Below are positions 1 through 12,010 of a stretch of DNA of 64,000 nt, piece after piece. The translations under genes and the position numbers were made by a program. The notes below the pieces were generated by a model. That model saw only the letters and a list, made by a program, of their open reading frames with translations. It had not been told where the DNA came from and ran no database searches. The DNA is taken from positions 1,005,137-1,069,136 of the forward strand of contig JAREIK010002991.1 in NCBI GenBank assembly GCA_029783825.1, given 5' to 3'. How positions within the stretch are numbered: the stretch's first letter is position 1; every line of letters starts with the position of its first letter. The DNA comes from Sapria himalayana (lineage: Eukaryota > Streptophyta > Magnoliopsida > Malpighiales > Rafflesiaceae).

Positions 1-359
1 ATAAAAAAATAAAAAAAATAAAAAAAATAAAAAAAAAGCTGATCATATATTAGTTATTTTAATTTTATTTATAATTATCTAATTTCTAATTTTTTTTTCA
101 TTCCTAATTTTATTTATAATCATTTTTCCATATAACACAGATGATCTTGTGGAATATGTTATTAATTCATTTGTAATTAGCACAAAATTATAAGGGCTCG
201 GTGATGATCCTTGGTGTAGTCACACATATATTGAAAACTTGTGAGTGATGCCATAAAGGCTTGTATAGATATTTTTATACATGAAATTATATAATTATAA
301 GTATAATTATACATATAATTATATGTGTATATGCTTGAAGGGAATATTTATACATAACA

Positions 360-526
360 TTATATTCAATTATATAAATATGTATGTGTGTAGGTGTGTG
401 TGTCTATAGGCGCACACACACACACACACACATATAGACATCTTAGCATATATAATTAGAAAAGAATTTTAAAATTCCAAAAGTGGTTTTCAAAATCTAC
501 ATTATATTCAATTCTATATATATGTA

Positions 527-561
<35 letters not shown>

Positions 562-717
562 CTATAGGCACACACACGCACGCACACACACACAAACATC
601 TTAACATATATAATTAGAAAAGAATTTTAAAATTCCAATAGTGGTTTTCAAAATCTATTTTATATTCAATTATATAAATATGTATGTGTGTAGGTGTGTG
701 TGTGTGTGTGTCTATAG

Positions 718-762
<45 letters not shown>

Positions 763-1430
763 CATCTTAACATATATAATTAGAAAATAATTTAAAAATT
801 CCAAAAGTGATTTTCAAAATCTACATTATATTCAATTATATAAATATGTATGTGTGTAGGTGTGTGTGTGTGTGTGTGTGTCTATAGGCGCACACACACA
901 CACACATATAGACATCTTAACATATATAATTAGAAAATAATTTTAAAATTCCAAAAGTGGTTTTCAAAATCTACATTATATTCAATTATATAAATATGTG
1001 TGTGTAGGTGTGTGTGTGTGTGTGTGTGTGCGTGTCTATAGGCACACACACACACACACACATATAGACATCTTAACATATATAATTAGAAAAGAATTTT
1101 AAAATTCCAAAAGTGGTTTTCAAAATCTACATTATATTCAATTATATAAATATGTATGTGTGTAGGTGTGTGTGTGTGTGTGTGTCTATAGGCACACACA
1201 CACACACACATATAGACATCTTAACATATATAATTAGAAAATAATTTTAAAATTCCAAAAGTGGTTTTCAAAATCTACATTATATTCAATTATATAAATA
1301 TGTATGTGTGTAGGTGTGTGTGTGTGCGTGTGTCTATAGGCACACACACACACACACACATATAGACATCTTAACATATATAATTAGAAAAGAATTTTAA
1401 AATTCCAAAAGTGGTTTTCAAAATCTAAAA
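360..1430. repeat. Tandem array with (TG)n-TCTATAGGC-(CA)n hairpins
   Basis: About seven head-to-tail copies of a roughly 150-165 bp unit. Each unit holds the conserved segment CATATATAATTAGAAAA, then AAAATTCCAAAAGTGG, an AT stretch, and a (TG)n run joined by TCTATAGGC to a (CA)n run. The TG and CA runs are complementary, so every unit can fold into a hairpin. Conserved segments begin near 442, 601, 766, 917, 1072, 1220 and 1370. No gene is visible in it. Bases 1-360 are AT-rich and hold nothing I recognise. Confidence 0.85.
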
Positions 1431-1619
1431 CTTATATACATAGATACAGTTTAATAGCTATATATATATATATATATATAGGCTTGTAAAGATAATTTTT
1501 AAAATTTATTAAATATTTAGTCATTTTTTTTGAGTAATTTGAATTTGTGCACGTATACCAACGTAATTAACCTTTTTTGTAAATACTTTTGTATAAATTA
1601 TTTTTTTTCAAAAGTTGAT

Positions 1620-2021
1620 TCAGAAGGAGGAGCGTGGGGTCGTTCTCGTTTCCCATTGGCTCTGGCTCTGCACGTCAACCCCAAACACTCGCCTTTCGGT
1701 ATCATTAGAAATTATTCGTTTCCGGGAAGAAGATCTCAGAATTGGGAGTTGGACCTTCTGCTCTGTTCCAATTCGAAGTCATCAGAAGCGAACTTTCAGA
1801 AAAATTCTGCATGAGCTGGTTGGGGAAGCCTCAGTCGTCGAATTCTAACCGCCTCATCACTCGTCTCTTGATTTTTGCTGCTCACTGCTCCCCTCTGCTC
1901 TCTCTCCATCTCCCTAAACTCCGCGATAAGACAGTACGAACCCTACCTCAATCCCTGTTCCTGCTATTAAGATCAACGGCTATTGACGACCGCGCTTCGA
2001 TCTGCCGCTCATCGACGATTC
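1620..2021 (+). promoter_or_regulatory. Probable 5' leader of the polyamine oxidase gene, with an upstream ATG
   Basis: Base composition changes at about 1620 from AT-rich to mixed and pyrimidine-rich sequence typical of a plant leader. The transcription start cannot be fixed. An ATG at 1811 opens a frame different from the oxidase frame. It runs past the oxidase ATG at 2022, stopping at 2083 unspliced, or in exon 3 if intron 1 is removed. If the ATG is in the transcript it makes an overlapping upstream ORF. Bases 1440-1620 are AT-rich with a short (TA)n run and nothing else visible. Confidence 0.4.
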
Positions 2022-5000
2022 ATGGAGTCCAGTTCCACGAGCAACCGGCATCAGCTGACTGGAGGTCCGTGACTCTGACCTAGCCCCATCCTTCATCTTC
2101 AATCTGCCGCCGCCACCTCTAGTCTCCGAACCAGAGAGCGGATTGTATCTTGGATGCCATGAATTGTTCAATACTCTCGACGCAGCGAGTAATTTGGAAT
2201 TCTATGTGTATAATCAGTTATTGTTTCGTGTAGGGATCTGTCAGGTCGATTTCCCATCAGTCATCGTGATAGGTGGCGGTATTGCCGGGGTTGCAGCTGC
2301 TCGTGCGCTTCACGATGCCTCATTTCACGTATTCGATCTACGAAATATGTCTTCCCTTCTCTGTTCATCTTCCATTCAATCCATTCTCACGATCCCTGCC
2401 TCTGAACATTCGTTCTCAGTTTATTTTGACGTTATCATTTGTGTGATGGAATGAAAATCTCTGCGCCATTGATTCTTTTCCAGGTTGTTCTGTTGGAATC
2501 ACGGAATAGACTTGGAGGTCGAGTTCACACTGATTACTCACTTGGGTTTCCTGTAGACCTGGGGGCATCATGGTGCGTTTCTCTCCTAGCAAATTTTCTG
2601 CGCTCTCGACTTAATTCTACTCCTTCCAAGCGTGGATCATCTGGTTGTTGCAGGCTGCACGGTGTTTGCATGGAGAATCCATTGGCGCCCTTGATAGGCA
2701 GGCTGGGGCTGCCTCTGTACCGCACAAGTGGCGATAATTCTGTGCTGTATGACCATGATTTGGAAAGGTAACTCAGCATGTTTTTTCTTGCTTTTTTCAA
2801 TGGAATGCAAGTCGTTGGCATTGCTCAATCTTGTTCAAAATAAGAACTTACCAAAAACAACCAAAAACTAAGTTTTTGGTTTCAACTTTAATGTGTGTGA
2901 TATGAACATGGCATAATGTTTTGGGTTGGATGCACAACTTACCAAAAACTAACTTTAATCCATAAAATCAACAAAACTTGAAAAAAATATTGTTTTTACA
3001 TTCAATTTTTGCATGGAATTTTGAATTTTGCTTCATCTCATAATCATCATCATTATTATGAAAATATAATTTTGATATAATCAGAGCTTATATTGCGTGC
3101 CCATTCTCATACAGTATGAATTTATGTTTTTTTTTTTCTATAGTTTTTTATTTCCATGTTTAATGTGCTATTACTAGGGTTGCAACTTGGGTCAGGTATG
3201 TCTGAGTAATCCAAATCCAACCTGAGAAAGAATTAGTTTTTGGTTTAAATTATTCTTTGGCTTGAGTCGGGTTCGAGTTAAAATTCTTTAATCCTAGCAA
3301 AATTTGAGCTGGGTTTGGTTTCACCTACAACCCTAGGTGCTTATGTAGCCTTATTGTTATTTATAAGCATAGTAACTCATTCTAATATTCTCTTAGCAAT
3401 GTAGGTAATTTCTTATATCGACTCAGAAGATCCTAAAAGAAAATTTTGACACCTAATTTTCATTTTTTTTATTTGGGTTTTGATTTAAATTGATGAAATC
3501 GAGCTGATGCTCAGGTGGAGTTACAGTTGAGATTTGAGAGGCTAAAAGAAAATATTGACATCTTATATTTTCATAATTTTATTTCTATGTTATTTTATTA
3601 TTACTATTTTTTAATTTGTTTAATTTTTTTTAAATTTTTTTAATTTTGTTAATTTTTTTTAATTTTTTTAATTTTTTAATTTTTTTAATTTTTTAAATTT
3701 TTTTATTTTATTTATTTTATATAGTTTATATAGTTCATTTAGTTCATTTAGTTCATGTAGTTCATCTGTATTATCTGTATTATTTTTTTATTTTTTTTAT
3801 TTTTCTTATTTTCTTTCTTTTTCACTTTTTTCTCATTTTTCTTCCTTTTTTTTTATTTTAAGCATAGTAACTCATTCTAATATTCTCTTAGCAATGTAGG
3901 TAATTTCTTATATCGACTCAGAAGATCCTAAAAGAAAATATCGACACCTAATTTTAATTTTTTTTTATTTGGGTTTTGATTTAAATTGATGAAATCAAGC
4001 TGATGCTCAGGTGGAGTTACAGTTGAGATTTGAGAGGCTAAAAGAAAATATTGACATCTTGTATTTTCATAATTTTATTTCTATGTTATTTTATTATTAC
4101 TATTTTTTAATTTGTTTAATTTTTTTTAAATTTTTTTAATTTTGTTAATTTTTTTTAATTTTTTTTAATTTTTTTAATTTTTTTAATTTTTTTATTTTTT
4201 TTTATTTTATTTATTTTATATAGTTTATATAGTTCATTTAGTTCATTTAGTTCATGTAGTTCATCTGTATTATCTGTATTATTTTTTTTATTTTTCTTAT
4301 TTTCTTTCTTTTTCATTTTATTCTCATTTTTCTTTTTTTTTTTTTATTTTAAGCATAGTAACTCATTCTAATATTCTCTTAGCAATGTAGGTAATTTCTT
4401 ATATCGACTCAGAAGATCCTAAAAGAAAATTTTGACACCTAATTTTCATTTTTTTTATTTGGGTTTTGATTTAAATTGATGAAATCGAGCTGATGCTCAG
4501 GTGGAGTTACAGTTGAGATTTGAGAGGCTAAAAGAAAATATTGACATCTTATATTTTCATAATTTTATTTCTATGTTATTTTATTATTACTATTTTTTAA
4601 TTTGTTTAATTTTTTTTAAATTTTTTTAATTTTGTTAATTTTTTTTAATTTTTTTTAATTTTTTTAATTTTTTTAATTTTTTTAATTTTTTTTATTTTAT
4701 TTATTTTATATAGTTTATATAGTTCATTTAGTTCATTTAGTTCATGTAGTTCATCTGTATTATCTGTATTATTTTTTTTATTTTTCTTATTTTCTTTCTT
4801 TTTCATTTTATTCTCATTTTTCTTTTTTTTTTTTTTATTTTAAGCATAGTAACTCATTCTAATATTCTCTTAGCAATGTAGGTAATTTCTTATATCGACT
4901 CAGAAGATCCTAAAAGAAAATTTTGACACCTAATTTTCATTTTTTTTATTTGGGTTTTGATTTAAATTGATGAAATCGAGCTGATGCTCAGGTGGAGTTA

Positions 5001-6231
5001 CAGTTGAGATTTGAGAGGCTAAAAGAAAATATTGACATCTTATATTTTCATAATTTTATTTCCATGTTATTTTATTATTACTATTTTTTAATTTTTTTAA
5101 TTTTTTTAATTTTTATTTTATTTTTATTTTATTTTATTTATTTTATATAGTTTATATAGTTCATTTAGTTCATGTAGTTCATGTAGTTCATCTGTATTAT
5201 CTGTATTATTTTTTTTTTATTTTTTTTATTTTCTTTTTATTTTCTCTTTTTTCTCATTTTTCTTCCTTTTTTCTTTTTACTCTTTTTACTTTATTTTTTT
5301 TTGTTTTTTTTAAATTAATAATATAAATTTAAAACTATTGATATCTGAAATTTTAATATAATGTTAGATATCAATATTGATATTAATTTTAGATATCAAG
5401 ATTAAAAAATTATTAAATTTAGATATCAATATAATATTAATATTAATAATTTTAATATTAATTTTAATATTGATGTCTAAAATTATAAATATTAAAAGAT
5501 TTGAGTGGCTAAAGAAAATATTACTATTTGTATGTAAATAAATGATACATAAAATAATCATAATTGTAATATTATATAAAATAAAAACTATAAAAATATT
5601 AAACAATTAATAATATTTTAGTTTTATATTATTTATAGATTTTAATTATTTATTTTGTATTAATTTCTTTATTTTATTCCTACGAAATACCCAATCCAAT
5701 TCAACTTAACCTGACTAGATTTTCATAATTTCAAATCAAGTTGAAATTTCCATTGAGTCATAACTCGAGTTGACCTCTTTTATATTTGAGTTGGGTTAAG
5801 ATTGATCAAATCAATGTGAAATTCAGGCTGAGTCATACCTTGGGTTGACCTTTTTATATTCGGGTTGGGTTATAGTTTACCTTAAACCTAACCCATCTCG
5901 CCATATTTACAAATCTCGTGTGATTTTTTTATTTATTTTGATATTTTTTATTTATAGTTGTGTATGATTATCTTTTTACATGTCTATCTTATATACAATT
6001 ATTTTTCCAATTCTATCCTACATAGGTGTTATTCTTTATATATTTTAATATTTATATTTTTTTTAATTTTATTTTTATAAAATTTTTTACATAAATATCC
6101 TAACACAACACACACACATTTATAATTATCTTTGTAAGATTATGTTTTATAATTGTTTTTAATTTAACAAATATTTAATTATTAATATATACATTTAACT
6201 CTCTAATTTAATCCTACATTGGTGTCATTCT

Positions 6232-6278
<47 letters not shown>

Positions 6279-8636
6279 GGTGTTATTCTTTATATATTTT
6301 AATATTTATATTTTTTTAATTTTATTTTTATAAAATTTTTTACATAAATATCCTAACACACACACACACATTTATAATTATCTTTGTAAGATTATGTTTT
6401 ATAATTGTTTTTAATTTAACAAATATTTAATTATTAATATATACATTTAACTCTCTAATTTAATTCTACATTGGTGTCATTCTTAATATATATATATATA
6501 TAATTTTTATTTTTATTTTTTACATAATCATCCTAACACACACACACACATATTTATAATTATCTTAGTAAGATTATGTTTTTTAATTGTTTTAATTTAA
6601 CAAATATATAATTATTAAAATAGGTGTCATTCTTCATATATTTTAATATTTACTTTTTATTTTAAATTTTTATTTTTTTGCATAAATATCCTAACGCACA
6701 CATATACCCATATATTTACAACTATATCTTTATGATTATGTTTTTTAATTGTTTTAATTAACAAATATATAATTATCAATATATACAATTATCTCTAATT
6801 TTATCCTACATAGGTGTCATTCTTACTATATATATATTTATATATTTTTTAATTTTATTTTTTATTATTTTTTTACATAATCATCCTATCATTACATATA
6901 CATATATATTATACATACATATAATATACATACATATATATATACACACGCACTCACACACGCACACAGCTATCTGTTAAAGAGATTATGTTTTATAATT
7001 GTTTAATTTAACAAATATGGATTTGTCGTATGTCTGCCAGCTATGCACTGTTTGATATGAATGGGAATCAAATTCCACAAGAAGTTGTGAGGAGAGTCGG
7101 AGAGGCATTCCAAAGCATTTTAAAAGAAGTGAGCCTCTCTCTTCCTCCGCCCGCTTCACTTTTCTTCTTTTTAAACAGTTCGCCACTTTTTTTTTCCTTC
7201 GTTTTTGCTTTCTGTTTTCCTCGTAGACGAAGAGGTTGCGAGAACGGCACGAGGAGGACATGTCAATACTCCATGCTTTCTCAATGATTTTTGAAGCAAG
7301 GCCAGAACTAAGGTCCGGTACCAGCGCATGAGCTGGCGCAGCTGTTGCTCTGCTCATCCCTTCCACCTGTTCGCTTGTTCATGTAGATCGATCAATGTGT
7401 TGTTGTTCTTGACACCAAATGTTGAGATGTACAGGCTGGAGGGCCTCTCACACATGGTGCTGCAGTGGTACTTGTGCAGGATGGAAGGCTGGTTTGCTTC
7501 TGATGCTGACACCATCTCCCTCAAGTGCTGGGATCAGGCAGGTCATCATCATCATCATCATCATCAACATCACCATCTTCATCATCTTCCCCACATGAAT
7601 TCCACTGTTACTGGCATAATGTGAGGCTGAGTGTGTCGATGCAGGAAGAATTGCTCCCTGGTGGGCATGGTTTAATGGTGAGCGGCTACCTCCCTGTGAT
7701 CAACACTCTTGCTGGGGGCCTCGACATTCGACTGTGCCACAGGTATATTATAAGAGCAGGCTGAGCTTTTCTCCCTCCTTCTTCCCTGGGAATTCATGCT
7801 TGGCGCCTGTGTTTCAAGGGTGGTTGATGTGGCAAGGAGTCATAATGGCGTGGAGGTTGGCGTTGATGGTGGGCCAACATTGAGGGCAGATGCAGCAGTG
7901 GTCACCATCCCTCTTGGAGTGCTCAAGTCGAAGACTGTAAGCTTTGAGCCAAGACTTCCAGATTGGAAAGAAGAAGCTGTCAGAGATCTTGGAGTTGGGA
8001 TCGAGAACAAGATCGTGCTGCGCTTCAAACATGTCTTCTGGCCCAACGTGGAGTTCCTTGGAGTGGTCGCGCTCACTCCGTATGACTGTAGCTATTTCCT
8101 CAACCTCCACAAGCCAACCGGCCAGCCCATCCTGGTCTACATGCCTGCTGGGCGGCTAGCCAAGGACATTGAAAAGATGACAGACCTGGCCGCTGCCAAT
8201 TTTGCTTTCTTGCAGCTCAAGAAGATCCTTCCTTCTGCAACTTCCATGGTGATTTTGCTGTTCGTCTTCTCCCTCTCTCATTCCCTCTCCTCCCCCCGCC
8301 CTCTTGCTGAATTTCTCTTTTTTGCAGGTGAAGTTTCTTGTTTCTCGCTGGGGCACAGATGCTGACTCTCTTGGCTCTTACAGCTGCGATGCAGTGGGAA
8401 AGCCACACGACCTGTACGAGAGGCTGAGGATGCCTGTTGATAACCTCTTCTTTGCAGGGGAGGCAACCAGCTCGAGCTACCCTGGCTCCATGCATGGTGC
8501 TTTCTCCACCGGACTGATGGCCGCCCAGGACTGCAGGCTGTACCTGCTGGAGCGCTGTGGCAAGTTGGACCTATTTCAGCCTGCCGTCGGAGAGCAAGCT
8601 TCTCTTTCCTCCCCCCTCCTGATTTCTCGATTCTAG
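2022..8636 (+). CDS. PAO: Polyamine oxidase (peroxisomal PAO2/3/4 type), ten coding exons
   Basis: FAD-dependent amine oxidase; family members oxidise spermine and spermidine back to smaller polyamines with release of H2O2, usually in peroxisomes. Exons: 2022-2064, 2234-2328, 2484-2572, 2654-2767, 7041-7128, 7227-7312, 7435-7537, 7645-7742, 7819-8248, 8328-8636. Phases agree throughout and give 484 aa, close to the family's usual 490. Visible motifs: dinucleotide-binding GGGIAG (residues 28-33), [23 protein letters not shown] (about 210-217), the large FAD/substrate domain in exon 9, and the C-terminal FAD motif [14 protein letters not shown] (about 423-436). The protein ends SRF where relatives end SRL or SRM. 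Intron 7 needs a GC donor. Intron 4 is 4.3 kb and repeat-filled. Start chosen because exon 1 splices in frame onto PSVIVIGGG. Exon 1 is the least certain exon, with a weak donor, GTCCGT. Confidence 0.92.
3364..5300. repeat. Four-copy 491-bp tandem repeat in PAO intron 4
   Basis: The segment AAGCATAGTAACTCATTC starts copies at 3364, 3860, 4351 and 4842, so the period is 491-496 bp. Each unit contains ATCGACTCAGAAGATCCTA, a GATGCTCAGGTGGAGTTAC block, long T/A runs, and an irregular TAGTTCATTTAGTTCATG minisatellite. Copies are nearly identical, so the expansion is recent. No coding potential. The rest of the intron up to 6.1 kb is AT-rich with no recognised element. Confidence 0.9.
6100..7022. 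repeat. Degenerate tandem repeat running up to the PAO exon 5 acceptor
   Basis: About five copies of a unit of about 165-255 bp containing AGATTATGTTTTATAATTG followed by TTAATTTAACAAATAT, near 6136, 6389, 6560, 6728 and 6982. CA microsatellites of varied length separate them. The last copy ends about 20 bp before the exon 5 splice acceptor at 7040. The repeat unit therefore looks derived from, or has captured, the natural 3' end of the intron. Confidence 0.75.
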
Positions 8637-8727
8637 CTCATCTCTCAAATTAGGGCGTTTCTCATGCAGTTGTAATATCAATTGCAAAAAATACTTAAAA
8701 AACAGAACAGATTTGTCAATAATCCTT

Positions 8728-9815
8728 CTATTTATGTTTCTTTTCCGTCGTCATCTTCCCCCTTGGGATCTTGCTGAGGAGCCTGCCATGAAACTTTCTT
8801 AGCTGTTTGAATGTGTTGGAAAGTATCCTGTCCACCCTATCCTCGTTCTTCTCATACAGGACTGGCAGCGAGTGCGCAGCGATAAAACCTTAATCGATTA
8901 AAAAAAAAACAACAAGCGGCGGCATCGACGTTCGCAGATTTAAAGTGGTACAGTTGATCAGGAGCAGTTAGAAAATTGCATGTTACAGGTAGCTTACCAA
9001 CGTAGAGAGTAGTTAGAAAATTGCACCAGCTCCCAATGATGGCAATGGCAGATAAGCTTGCTACCACCTGTGATGGAAATGCAGGAGCAGAGGAAATGGG
9101 TCATTGTTTGGTCGAAACGATGAGGATCATGATAATAACAGACGGACATAAACAAATTGTTTAGGGTTTCCCCCACAGGACGCGTTCTGAACGAACTGCA
9201 AGGCACGGTTGATTAGGACGCCAATTGCCCTGCCGATGTTGACGAAGAACTCGTCTGGAAGAAGAAGAAGGCGAGGGGGCGCTTTCGACGAGCTCCTGCT
9301 GTTATGGTTTCACAGAGAAAACAGTAATTTGGCAGAGGCCCGCACACGAGAGCAGCGAAAATGAAAGCAAATCTGCGCACCTGTAAAGAAGATGAGAAAC
9401 GTTGACGGACAAAAATTGAGCTGCCATGCCGAAAATCACGACCGAGCATACGAGAGGGAGCAGGTGGCAGTTCAAGCACTCGAAAACTATCCATATGGCT
9501 GTTGCACAGGTAAAACTGCTCGCGGAGAACTTCCTGTCCCTCCACAACAGGACATCAGCAGCTGCATCATTTCGAAAATTAAAAAAAAAATACGATGAAG
9601 CTGAAGATGACGAATTAAGAGACGATCTTACGTTTTCCACCTCCCAGGAGATGGTGGATGCTCCTTCGTCGTTTGACTTGCTGGCCGAATCCAGAAGTGA
9701 CCAAGTCTGCTTGGTCCTTGAAGAGGAGAGGAAGAATTTTTTCCTTCTGATCTCTCTCTGCTAGGGTTTCTACCAGGTTGTTCAGAAGCTGCTCGGCTGA
9801 AATTCTCTCGCGCAT
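8728..9815 (-). CDS. RTNLB: Reticulon-like protein (plant RTNLB), five exons
   Basis: Reticulons are ER membrane proteins that bend and stabilise tubules. Exons in coding order: 9632-9815, 9381-9561, 9154-9298, 8998-9067, 8728-8888; all junctions are GT-AG and in phase, giving 246 aa. The first exon gives a short cytosolic N-terminus ending in the family motif HHLLGGGK, joined to PADVLLWRDRKFSA (residues about 62-75). Two long hydrophobic hairpins follow: ATAIWIVFECL to about FLSVNV, and VVASLSAIAIIG to HSLPVLY. Then come the conserved VLYEKNEDRVD and LLSKIPRG. The C-terminus KKHK fits a KKxx ER-retrieval signal. The start is the first ATG after an in-frame TAA. The linker between the hairpins is unusually Ser/Leu-rich. 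Several opposite-strand and frame-shadow ORFs overlap it and are not genes. Confidence 0.93.
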
Positions 9816-10500
9816 TTTTTTAGATCTTCCACAGAACTCTCGAGGTTATACAACAGCCACTGCGCCGATTGCTGCTACACAGGCATGAAACCTTATTCAG
9901 AAAACAATAGAGAAGAAAACTCGAGTCGGAGAGCAGAATCTGCAGGATTGAGAAAATTCGAACGCTATTCACACAGTACGACCTAATCACCATCACTCTC
10001 AATAGATCTGCCTCTGCGTTACTCGTTGCGACTATTCACACGTGCAACCTCCATTATCGAGTTCTACTCGATAAAGGAGCGCAACCGTGGAAGAACGCGC
10101 TCAGACAAAAGAGAAGATCCAGCACACGATTCAAATTCAAATCTGCGCTTCGATTTCAAATCCTCACGAGCCGTGCAACAGTTGCTTGCGCAAAAAGCAT
10201 GGTAGCCATGACGAAGATCGAGATCGAAGCGCCGTGAAAAATTCGATGAACAAAATCGAGATCGGCTACCGAATTTCTCTCCGCTCTGAAGCTGAAACTT
10301 ACGGTTCAGTTTAGCCGGCTCTACTTTTCCTCTGCGCAAGTACAAACTCGAGGTAGACGAACGGCAGTCGGTTTTCCTCCATCGCCTTGAGTCGTGATCG
10401 TGACTCGCCTTTTGAGAAATGATTTTGATTGAATAATTTCACTGGTCGGTTTTCTTCCAAAACAGGTACCCAATCATTTTTCATCCTTCTCATTTATGAA
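9816..10500 (-). promoter_or_regulatory. Upstream region and probable leader of the reticulon gene
   Basis: Mixed-composition sequence between the reticulon ATG and the AT-rich intergenic DNA. The in-frame TAA is at about 9852. ORFs of 60-93 codons on both strands show no family resemblance. I see no certain TATA box. The composition suits a 5' untranslated region plus promoter. Confidence 0.4.
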
Positions 10501-10879
10501 AACAGTTGGGCATTATCGGAAATTTGGCTAAATTTGTGCTTTGGTGCACAGGTTTAGTTTTACATCATTAAAAAAAAGAGTCAACCATAAAATATTTAAT
10601 TTTTGGTGTATCAAATTTTCATAATTAATTAAAATTATATCAAATTCTAAAATAATTAAGTATGGCCTACTAAATTCATCAGCCCGATTTTATTTTCCAA
10701 AATAAAAAAAAACTCAGATTTAAATAATTAAAAAATTATTGTATAAAGTTTTTCACCAGTGAGATTCTAACCTCTGTCTGCTCACTTAGAAAATAAAAAC
10801 CCAATCACTCAGCCATAAAGTTATCATAATGCACAATAAAAAATTAAATATTTATTGAGAAATAAATAATATAGAAAAT

Positions 10880-11572
10880 AGATACATAAATATATATACA
10901 GACATAATAAACATATATGTAGATATAAACATATATAAACATACACACAGCTATATAAACTCACACACACCTATATAAACACACACACACACCTATATAA
11001 ACACACACACACACCTATATAAACATACCCACACATACCTATATAAACATACCCACACACACACACACACACCTATATAAACATACCCACACACACACAC
11101 ACCTATATAAACATACCCACACACACACACCTATATAAACATACCCACACACACACACACATGAGTATATATACAGACACTTATATGTAGATATAAACAT
11201 ATATAAACACACACACCTATATAAACATATATATATATACATACGCATACACATACATAAGCATATATACAGACATAATAAACATATATGTAGGTATAAA
11301 CATAAGAAATCTATATAAACATACACAAACCCAATCACAGCCATAAAGTTATCACCACACCAAATGATAAATCTAAATATTTATATATACATTGATATAA
11401 TTGAAAACACATAAGTATATATATAGACTTAGATATATAAACATATATGAAGATATAAACATATAATTATATACACACACCTATATAAACACACCTATAT
11501 AAACACACACACACACCTATATAAACACACACACACACACACACACACAACCATGTGTAGGTATGTGCATGA

Positions 11573-11605
<33 letters not shown>

Positions 11606-11760
11606 CATATATATATATATATATAAACACAATTAAACACAATTATATTAGGTGTGTATATGTGTCATATATATATATATATATAGATGTGTGTGTGTGT
11701 GTGTATTAGGAGTGTATATATATGTGTCATATATATATATATAGTAATGAGCACAATAAA
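10880..11760. repeat. CA/TATA compound microsatellite block
   Basis: Repeated units of (CA)n followed by CTATATAAACATA, interspersed with TA runs, CATA runs at about 11576, and a block repeated at about 10800 and 11330 (CCCAATCAC...AGCCATAAAGTTATCA). Translation gives low-complexity Cys/Val/Tyr ORFs that are not genes. Bases 10500-10880 are AT-rich with nothing recognised. Confidence 0.85.
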
Positions 11761-12010
11761 ACAAAGAGAAGCCATGCACCAAACACAACCAAGGCGTCAC
11801 AAGCAAAAAAATGGAAGCAATTTTATTACCAGAACGTGGCTGACGAGTTCACAGAGTGCTCTGGCACAAGTTTCTCCCAGCAAGAACACAAAAAACCAAA
11901 AAAAAAAAAAAAAAAAAAAAACAAAAGAAAATATACATGAAATACATGGCCATAAAAAGAAGCAGCCATTTTTTTTCTCCTCCTCGATGGGCCTTTATCT
12001 CCTCTGTTCT

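Noticed and set aside
360..1430. CRISPR-like spaced repeats
   Set aside because: Unit size, microsatellite content and plant context do not fit; it is a tandem array.
9302..9764. Long ORFs on both strands around the reticulon exons, including a 112-codon + strand ORF
   Set aside because: The - strand ORF is real only for the reticulon exon it contains; the + strand frame is its shadow and shows no family resemblance.
11039..11344. Cys/Val/Tyr-rich ORFs over CA/TA repeats, also at 28.3, 39.5 and 33.6 kb
   Set aside because: Direct translation of microsatellites.
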